From an uncultured Selenomonadales bacterium (GTDB lineage: Bacteria > Bacillota > Negativicutes > Selenomonadales > Selenomonadaceae): a stretch of DNA of 16,413 nucleotides. Every line of letters begins with the position of its first letter. Position 1 is the first letter of the stretch. The stretch lies in contig CALGGV010000125.1 of the NCBI GenBank assembly GCA_937915725.1, forward strand, positions 1-16,413. The letters are read 5' to 3'. The position numbers and the translations under genes were made by a program. Shown in pieces: positions 11,105 through 16,413 of the stretch. The notes beneath the pieces were generated by a model. It saw only the letters and a list, made by a program, of their open reading frames with translations, ran no database searches and was not told where the DNA came from.

Positions 11105-12109
11105 ATGTTAAATAAAAAAATTGCGGCAGTAGTGATTTTACTGCTGCTGATAGGCGGAGGAATTTTTTACTTTAACAATTCGGCAAAAGTTGAGGCGGAA
11201 AAAGCAACCGAAATAAAATTGTCGGGGAATGTAGACGTGCGGGAAGTAAATTTGGCGTTTCGACAAAGTGACAGAATTTCAGAAATTTTGGCAGAAGAAG
11301 GCGACGCGGTACAAGCGGGGCAAATTTTGGCGCGGCTTGATGACAGGGATTTAAAATTACAAATTGCAAAAATAAAATCGCAAATTCAAACGCAAGAAAC
11401 AGTTTTATTAAAGTTGAAAAACGGCACGCGCCCTGAAGATATTGCACAATACGCGGCGAAAGTTTCAACGGCACAATCTGCGGCAGATACAGCCGAGCAA
11501 CACTACTACAAAATAAAACAAGTCTATGAATCGACGGACGGCGGCGCAATTTCCCTTGACGAATTGGAAACTGCAAGATTAAATTTCGTAGGGAAAAATT
11601 CTGCAGTCGAAGAGGCGCGACAAGCTTACAATTTGGCGGTTGCCGGTACGCGCTACGAAGATATTCAAGAAGCGGAGGGACAACTTCAAATCCTGCGCGA
11701 CGAATTGGCAAGGCAAGAATTTTTATTGACGCAGTACGAATTAATTTCCCCAACGGCGGGGGTAATTCGCTCCAGATTGTTGGAAGTCGGAGATATGGCG
11801 TCATCGTCCACGCCAATTTTCAAAATTTCCCTCAATGACAAAAAATGGGTACGCGCCTATATCAACGAAACAGATTTAGGAAAAATTTTTGAAGGGCAAA
11901 CTGCGAAAATTTTTATTGATTCATTTCCCAACGAAAATTTAACGGGGCAAATTGGCTACATTTCGTCAACGGCAGAATTTACGCCAAAAACCGTGCAAAC
12001 TGACGAATTGCGAACTTCGCTTGTTTATGAAATTAGAGTTTATGTCAATGACGAAAAAAATATTTTGCGAATGGGAATGCCCGCAACCGTCAGGATTGAT
12101 TTAAAATGA
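11105..12109 (+). CDS. ybhG: Periplasmic membrane fusion protein (HlyD/YbhG-like)
   Basis: Adaptor linking an ABC exporter to the cell envelope. ATG at 11105 follows CGGAG (11091-11095). 334 residues. One N-terminal membrane anchor (about 5-24), then a first half of the lipoyl/barrel region with SGNVDVREVNLAFR and EEGDAVQAGQILARLDD. A long coiled-coil hairpin (about 80-205) follows, and the return strand ELISPTAGVIRSRLLEVGD. The segment TAEFTPKTVQTDELRTSLVY is close to the equivalent E. coli YbhG segment as I recall it. The stop overlaps the next start as ATGA. A fusion protein of this length suits a diderm cell and would need an outer-membrane partner, which is not in the window. Confidence 0.9.
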   Translation: MLNKKIAAVVILLLLIGGGIFYFNNSAKVEAEKATEIKLSGNVDVREVNLAFRQSDRISEILAEEGDAVQAGQILARLDDRDLKLQIAKIKSQIQTQETVLLKLKNGTRPEDIAQYAAKVSTAQSAADTAEQHYYKIKQVYESTDGGAISLDELETARLNFVGKNSAVEEARQAYNLAVAGTRYEDIQEAEGQLQILRDELARQEFLLTQYELISPTAGVIRSRLLEVGDMASSSTPIFKISLNDKKWVRAYINETDLGKIFEGQTAKIFIDSFPNENLTGQIGYISSTAEFTPKTVQTDELRTSLVYEIRVYVNDEKNILRMGMPATVRIDLK

Positions 12110-13824
12110 ATGAAAAAATCATTTCCGCCGAAAATTTGACGAAGAAATTTAAAAATCTTACAGCATTGGACGCAATAAATTTTGAAGTCGAAAAAGGAAA
12201 TTTGACGGCGATAATCGGTCCCGACGGCGCAGGCAAAACAACTTTAATAAGGTTAATTGCAGGGCTGATTGTTCCAACTTCAGGAAATTTGAAAGTTTTG
12301 GGCAAAAATATTTTGGGCAATGAACAGGCGATACAAGAAAAAATTTCATACTTGCCGCAAAAATTCGGCTTGTATGAAGATTTAAGCATTGAAGAAAATA
12401 TGACGCTGTACGCAGATTTACACGGCGTCGAAAAAAATTTGCGGCGTAAAAGATTTTCGCACTTGCTGGAAATGACAGGCTTAACGCCATTTACAAAAAG
12501 ATTGGCGGGCAAACTTTCCGGCGGTATGAAACAAAAATTGGGGCTTGCGTGTACGCTTGTACGTTCGCCGGAAATTTTACTTTTGGATGAGCCGACAGTT
12601 GGAGTTGATCCGCTTTCACGGCGGGAACTTTGGGAAATTGTCAAACAACTTGTAGCTGAAGAAAATTTAAGCGTTGTTGTAAATACGGCGTACATGGACG
12701 AGGCGGAACTTTGCGAAAAAGTTTTTGTAATGAATCACGGCAAAATTTTAAAATTCGGTACGCCCGCCGAAATAAAAGCCGTTGCCGAAAATCGCTGTTA
12801 CAGAATAAAAACTCCGCCCAATATGCCGACGCGAATTTTGCAAAGTATTTTAATGGACGATAAAGAAAATGTGATTGACTCCGTACCGGAAGGAAATTTT
12901 GTAAGATTTATAGGCGCGGCGAATTTCAACGCGGAAAAATTTTCATTGCCGGTTGAAAAAATTTCTGAACGCCTTGAGGACGGATTTATGATTCTGTTGC
13001 ACGACGACGAAAAAAATAAAAATCCCGCCGTTGCAAATTTGAAAACGCTTTCACTCAATGAAAAATATTTTATATCTGCCGAAATTGATATTGAAGTTAA
13101 AAATTTGCTGAAAAAATTCGGCGAGTTCACGGCGGTTGACAAAACAAGCTTTGAAGTGCATCGCGGCGAAGTTTTCGGCTTGCTTGGACCAAACGGCGCG
13201 GGCAAAACTACAACTTTCAGAATGTTATGCGGGCTTTTACCACTGACTGACGGCTTTTTAAGTGTTGCCGGTGTAAATTTGCGGACGGCGCGTACGGAGG
13301 CGCGGGCAAATATCGGCTACGTCGCGCAGAAATTTTCATTGTACGGAAATTTGACTGTTGAGGAAAATTTAAATTTTTTCGGCGGCGCGTACGGTTTAAG
13401 CGGCAAAATTTTAAGTAACAGAATTGCTGAAGTTTTGCAGGAATTTCATTTGGATGGACACGAAAAAGACGCGGCGGGCGATTTACCCGGCGGCTACAAG
13501 CAAAGATTATCAATGGCGGCGGCACTTTTGCACCAACCGAAAATTTTATTTCTTGACGAGCCGACAAGCGGGATTGATCCATTGGCGCGGCGGGATTTTT
13601 GGCGGCAAATTACGGATTTATCAGTTAAAGGTACGACGATTATTATCACAACGCACTTTATGGAAGAGGCGGAATACTGCGACAGAATGATGATTCAAGA
13701 TAAGGGCAAACTTTTGACGATTGGTACGCCTCAAGAAATTAGAAAAAATTTTGGCGGCGAAAATTCCACAATGAACGAAATTTTTATAAAGATTGTCGAA
13801 AATTCCAGAGGTGGCGGCAAATGA
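12106..13824 (+). CDS. ybhF: Exporter ATPase with two fused ABC domains (YbhF-like)
   Basis: Powers the two permeases encoded next. 572 residues. NBD1 has Walker A GPDGAGKT (38-45), signature LSGGMKQ (137 onwards) and Walker B LLLDEP (Asp161, Glu162). NBD2 has Walker A GPNGAGKT (361-368), signature LPGGYKQ (460-466), Walker B LFLDEP (Asp484, Glu485) and H-loop His517. NBD1 lacks the H-loop histidine: Ala195 stands in NTAYMDEAE. Since Walker A of one domain meets the signature of the other, the two deviations fall in the same composite site. Start and stop overlap both neighbours by ATGA, so translation is coupled. E. coli YbhF has the same domain layout and similar length. Confidence 0.95.
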   Translation: MNEKIISAENLTKKFKNLTALDAINFEVEKGNLTAIIGPDGAGKTTLIRLIAGLIVPTSGNLKVLGKNILGNEQAIQEKISYLPQKFGLYEDLSIEENMTLYADLHGVEKNLRRKRFSHLLEMTGLTPFTKRLAGKLSGGMKQKLGLACTLVRSPEILLLDEPTVGVDPLSRRELWEIVKQLVAEENLSVVVNTAYMDEAELCEKVFVMNHGKILKFGTPAEIKAVAENRCYRIKTPPNMPTRILQSILMDDKENVIDSVPEGNFVRFIGAANFNAEKFSLPVEKISERLEDGFMILLHDDEKNKNPAVANLKTLSLNEKYFISAEIDIEVKNLLKKFGEFTAVDKTSFEVHRGEVFGLLGPNGAGKTTTFRMLCGLLPLTDGFLSVAGVNLRTARTEARANIGYVAQKFSLYGNLTVEENLNFFGGAYGLSGKILSNRIAEVLQEFHLDGHEKDAAGDLPGGYKQRLSMAAALLHQPKILFLDEPTSGIDPLARRDFWRQITDLSVKGTTIIITTHFMEEAEYCDRMMIQDKGKLLTIGTPQEIRKNFGGENSTMNEIFIKIVENSRGGGK

Positions 13825-14918
13825 ATTTTTTAAGACGATTAACCGCGCTTGTCAAGAAAGAATTTTTGCAAATTATTCGTGATAACAGCTCCATTTTGAT
13901 TGGCGCGGTACTGCCGATAATTTTAATTTTGCTGATAGGTTACGGAATTTCGCTTGACGTTAAAAAAGTTCCGGTTGCAGTAGTCTTTGAAGATTTTTCA
14001 CCGACGGCGCAGAGAACGCTAAATTTTTTGAACGGCTCGGAATATTACGCGCCGCAATTTGTAACTTCAATGAATGACGCAAAAATTTTATTTCACGAAA
14101 GAAAAGTTGACGCAATTTTGGTAGTACCGCCGAATTTTTCAGCCGAACTTTTGAGAAATAATGCAAAGTTGCAGTTGATTTTATACGGCGGCGATTCTGC
14201 AACTGCAACGGCGATTCAAGGATATTTTGAAGGCTCCATTCGTCAAATAAATCTGCAAAACTCTCGCGCAGGTTACATATCGATTGAAAACAGAATGTGG
14301 TTTAACGATATAAATTTAAGCACGTGGTATTTCATACCGGGAATTTTAATGCTGATAATGACAATCGTAGGAGTTTTTTTGACGGCGTTGGTAATGGCGC
14401 GGGAATGGGAACGCGGCACGCTTGAATCAATTTTCGTAACGCCGGTAAACATTTTGGAAATTTTGCTGTCGAAAATGATACCGTACTTTTGCATAGCGAT
14501 GATAGGATTTTTCCTTTGTTTAATTGCGGCGAAATTTTTATATGAAGTTCCAATGCACGGCTCTTTTTTGGTAATTTTGTTGGCGTCGATTTTATATTTG
14601 TTCGTGTCGTTGGGAATAGGCTTAGTTTTGTCGGCGATAACGAAAAGTCAATTTTTGGCGGCGCAAATTTCGCTGATAGTAAGTTTTATGCCGGCTTTAA
14701 TGTTGACGGGATTTATTTTTGATTTGCGTTGCGTACCTGATTTTATTTCGACAATCGGTCACATTTTGCCGCCGACTTATTATTTGGAATTGCTGAAAAG
14801 TTTATTTTTGGCGGGGAATAATTGGAATTTAATTTTCAAAAACTGCGCGATTTTAATTTTGTACGCGGTATTTTTTGTAGGGCTTGCGTTGAAAGTTACG
14901 CGGAAAAGAGTTGAATAG
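13821..14918 (+). CDS. ybhS: ABC-2 type permease (YbhS-like)
   Basis: Membrane half of the exporter. 365 residues; ATG overlaps the ATPase stop and has GAGGTGG (13808-13814) upstream. A first helix (about 26-46, ILIGAVLPIILILLIGYGIS) is followed by a large extracytoplasmic domain (about 50-170) and five further helices. The conserved loop AREWERGTLESIFVTPVNILEILLSK is the cytoplasmic coupling region of this family (quoted as AREWERGTLE plus downstream VTP). FIFDLRCVPDFISTIGHILP and the end KVTRKRVE match the family plan. Substrate unknown; YbhFSR relatives have been linked to drug or cation efflux. Confidence 0.92.
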   Translation: MNFLRRLTALVKKEFLQIIRDNSSILIGAVLPIILILLIGYGISLDVKKVPVAVVFEDFSPTAQRTLNFLNGSEYYAPQFVTSMNDAKILFHERKVDAILVVPPNFSAELLRNNAKLQLILYGGDSATATAIQGYFEGSIRQINLQNSRAGYISIENRMWFNDINLSTWYFIPGILMLIMTIVGVFLTALVMAREWERGTLESIFVTPVNILEILLSKMIPYFCIAMIGFFLCLIAAKFLYEVPMHGSFLVILLASILYLFVSLGIGLVLSAITKSQFLAAQISLIVSFMPALMLTGFIFDLRCVPDFISTIGHILPPTYYLELLKSLFLAGNNWNLIFKNCAILILYAVFFVGLALKVTRKRVE

Positions 14919-14921
14919 CTG

Positions 14922-16010
14922 ATGAATTTATTTTTACTGCGAATAAAAATGCTGATTCGCAAAGAATTTTTATCTACCGTGAAAGACCCTCGCACGCGGG
15001 CGATTTTAATTGCGCCGGTAATTGTGCAAAGTATGTTGTTTGGGCACGCGGCAACTTTCAATTTGGAAAAAGTCCCCTACGCGCTTTTAGATTTAAGCCG
15101 CAGTGAAACTTCAACAAATTTTATTGCGAAATTGAAAGGCGGCGGCGTTTTTCAACGTGTAAAAAATTTGGGCAATTCAACCGAAATTGCGGCGGCGATT
15201 GACTCCGGCGAGGCTTTAATGGTTATAACAATCGCACAAAATTTTGAAAGTGAAATTTTGCAGAATCGCTCAGGAAAAATTCAAGTTATCACTGACGGGC
15301 GAAACACTATGACAGCGTCGGTTGCAAGCGGATATTTGGGCAGGATTGTTGACGAATTTAACGGCGCGGGTAAAATTTCGCTTGACGTTATCACTTGGTT
15401 CAACGAAAATTTAATAACGCGCTGGAATTTTTTACCGGGCTTAATGGGGCTTTTAAGCTTGATACAAGTTATGTTATTGGCGGGCTTATCTGTTGCGCGG
15501 GAACGTGAACAAGGAACATTTGACCAACTTTTGGTAACGCCGTTATCGCCGTTTCAAATTTTAATCGGCAAGGCGGTAATTCCCGTCGTGATAGGAATTT
15601 TTCAATCAACGCTGGTATTTTTAATCTGCCGAAATGTTTTTGAAATTCCTTTCAATGGAAGTTTGCCGCCGCTGTACTTGACTCTTTTAATTTTTACGTT
15701 AAGTTGTACGGGGATTGGGCTTTCAATTTCGGCAATTTCAAGTTCGATGCAACAGGTTATGGTTTATTGTTTCGTTTTAATCTTGCCAATGGTTTTACTT
15801 TCGGGCTTTGCAACGCCGGTAGCGAATATGCCTGAATTTCTGCAAATTTTAACCTACGCCGACCCGCTAAGATTTGCGCTTGATTCATTGCGGCGAATTT
15901 ACCTTGAGGGCTGCACAATTTCTGACGTTGCATTTAATTTTGTACCAATGTTGACGGTTGCGGCGATAACTTTACCGGTTGCCGCGTATCTTTTCAGAAA
16001 TATTGACTAG
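14922..16010 (+). CDS. ybhR: ABC-2 type permease (YbhR-like)
   Basis: Second membrane half, 362 residues, starting 3 nt after the previous stop with only a weak ribosome site, so probably coupled to it. Helix 1 is about 25-42, the extracytoplasmic domain about 45-165, then five helices. The coupling loop reads AREREQGTFDQLLVTPLSP. The SGFATPVANMPEFLQ segment and the terminal helix (TVAAITLPVAAYLFRNID) are typical. Its last 42 codons are duplicated downstream (16053-16179). It is likely to pair with the YbhS-like protein as a heterodimer. The stop codon lies within the next ribosome site (TAGGAGA). Confidence 0.92.
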   Translation: MNLFLLRIKMLIRKEFLSTVKDPRTRAILIAPVIVQSMLFGHAATFNLEKVPYALLDLSRSETSTNFIAKLKGGGVFQRVKNLGNSTEIAAAIDSGEALMVITIAQNFESEILQNRSGKIQVITDGRNTMTASVASGYLGRIVDEFNGAGKISLDVITWFNENLITRWNFLPGLMGLLSLIQVMLLAGLSVAREREQGTFDQLLVTPLSPFQILIGKAVIPVVIGIFQSTLVFLICRNVFEIPFNGSLPPLYLTLLIFTLSCTGIGLSISAISSSMQQVMVYCFVLILPMVLLSGFATPVANMPEFLQILTYADPLRFALDSLRRIYLEGCTISDVAFNFVPMLTVAAITLPVAAYLFRNID

Positions 16011-16052
16011 GAGAAATTTTATGATTCAAAAAAATTTAAAACCTGCGCGAAA
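15884..16052 (+). repeat. 169-bp tandem duplication, unit 1
   Basis: Unit 1 runs from the last codons of the YbhR-like gene through the first ten codons of the regulator. It aligns to 16053-16221 at a constant offset of 169 with no gaps. I count about 16 substitutions, most at third codon positions, and the last 32 bases (from the ATG) are identical. Confidence 0.93.
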
Positions 16053-16179
16053 TTCATTGCGGCAAATTTATTTGAAAGGTTGCACAATTTCAGACGTAGC
16101 ATTTAATTTTTTGCCAATGTTGACAGTTGCGGCGATAACTTTACCTGTTGCCGCGTATTTTTTCAGAAATATTGACTAG
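16021..16179 (+). CDS. Chimeric 52-residue ORF made by the duplication
   Basis: It begins with the first ten residues of the TetR-family regulator (MIQKNLKPAR) and continues as the last 42 residues of the YbhR-like permease (NSLRQIYLKG onwards, ending AYFFRNID). It keeps a good ribosome site AGGAGA (16009-16014) with 6-nt spacing, and its stop overlaps the ribosome site of the true regulator gene. It would encode a one-helix membrane peptide. It may be translated simply as a by-product, and it may maintain translation between permease and regulator. No known function. Confidence 0.5.
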   Translation: MIQKNLKPARNSLRQIYLKGCTISDVAFNFLPMLTVAAITLPVAAYFFRNID

Positions 16180-16221
16180 GAGATTTTTTATGATTCAAAA
16201 AAATTTAAAACCTGCGCGAAA
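16053..16221 (+). repeat. 169-bp tandem duplication, unit 2
   Basis: Second unit of the duplication. Relative to unit 1 it changes R to Q, E to K, V to L and L to F, while seven other codons change silently. Confidence 0.93.
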
Positions 16222-16413
16222 GACGCGTGATGACGGCAAGGAAACTCAAGCCGCAATTATTGAAACAGCCGGAAAATTAATAGCAAGTCAAGGTTACGAC
16301 AAAACTACAAGCAAGCAAATTTGTCAAGAATTGGGGATAAATTTGGCGGCGGTAAATTACCACTTCGACAGCCGGGAAAATCTTTACCTTGAAGTTTTGC
16401 GGCAAGTTTACAC
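16190..16413 (+). CDS. TetR-family regulator (partial, cut by the window end)
   Basis: Likely repressor of the exporter operon. ATG at 16190 follows AGGAGA (16178-16183). Only the first 74 residues are visible. They hold the N-terminal helix-turn-helix: ETQAAIIETAGKLIASQGYD, then KTTSKQICQELGINLAAVNYHF and DSRENLYLEVL, the classic TetR arrangement. INLAAVNYHF resembles CecR (YbiH), the regulator tied to ybhGFSR in E. coli. Here the regulator is the last visible gene instead of the first. It would be co-transcribed and so autoregulated. Confidence 0.9.
   Translation, partial: MIQKNLKPARKTRDDGKETQAAIIETAGKLIASQGYDKTTSKQICQELGINLAAVNYHFDSRENLYLEVLRQVY

Noticed and set aside
11172..11816. A 214-codon minus-strand ORF antisense to the membrane fusion protein gene
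   Set aside because: It is a shadow of a well-supported coding frame, with no ribosome site or domain.

Overview
The window looks like chromosomal DNA of a low-GC, flagellated, diderm Firmicute, most likely a Negativicute of the Selenomonas group. The basis is the Selenomonas-type flagellin N-terminus (MAMVVKNNMSAVNTLNTLNK), a ThrRS without a TGS domain, strong AAGGAGG ribosome sites, frequent TTG/GTG starts, and a membrane-fusion-protein exporter suited to a cell with an outer membrane. This assignment is inference; there is no rRNA in the window.

Layout. Positions 1-360 hold the tail of an unidentified gene with its terminator, followed by a tandem copy of that tail and terminator. Positions 505-2252 hold a sigma-28-type promoter, a leader of about 270 nt with GGA motifs, and the flagellin gene. 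Positions 2253-2530 are a structured trailer ending in a good terminator. Positions 2548-3255 hold the most interesting locus: two tandem units of about 350 bp, each with a 27-residue hydrophobic peptide gene on the minus strand and a convergent short RNA on the plus strand. The two RNAs meet at a shared bidirectional terminator, and the plus-strand RNA carries the complement of the peptide gene's translation-initiation region. This matches the par/Fst (RNA I/RNA II) plan of type I toxin-antitoxin systems. The flanking promoters use the palindromic hexamer TTGCAA as -35, so one hexamer can serve two divergent promoters.

From 3264 on come thrS (with its own promoter and no T-box), an HD-GYP-like protein whose HD pair reads TE, and uvrB. 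Next is a partner-switching module: a STAS anti-sigma antagonist, an RsbW-like kinase and a membrane-bound sensor phosphatase of the SpoIIE/RsbU type. No sigma factor lies beside it.

From 11030 to the right edge lies an exporter operon resembling Escherichia coli ybhGFSR: a membrane fusion protein, a double-NBD ATPase, two ABC-2 permeases and a TetR-family regulator cut by the window end. The first three genes overlap by ATGA. The permease/regulator junction carries a 169-bp tandem duplication that creates a 52-codon chimeric ORF. Palindromes in the operon promoter are candidate sites for the regulator. The window therefore shows three separate local tandem duplications, with periods of 272, about 350 and 169 bp.
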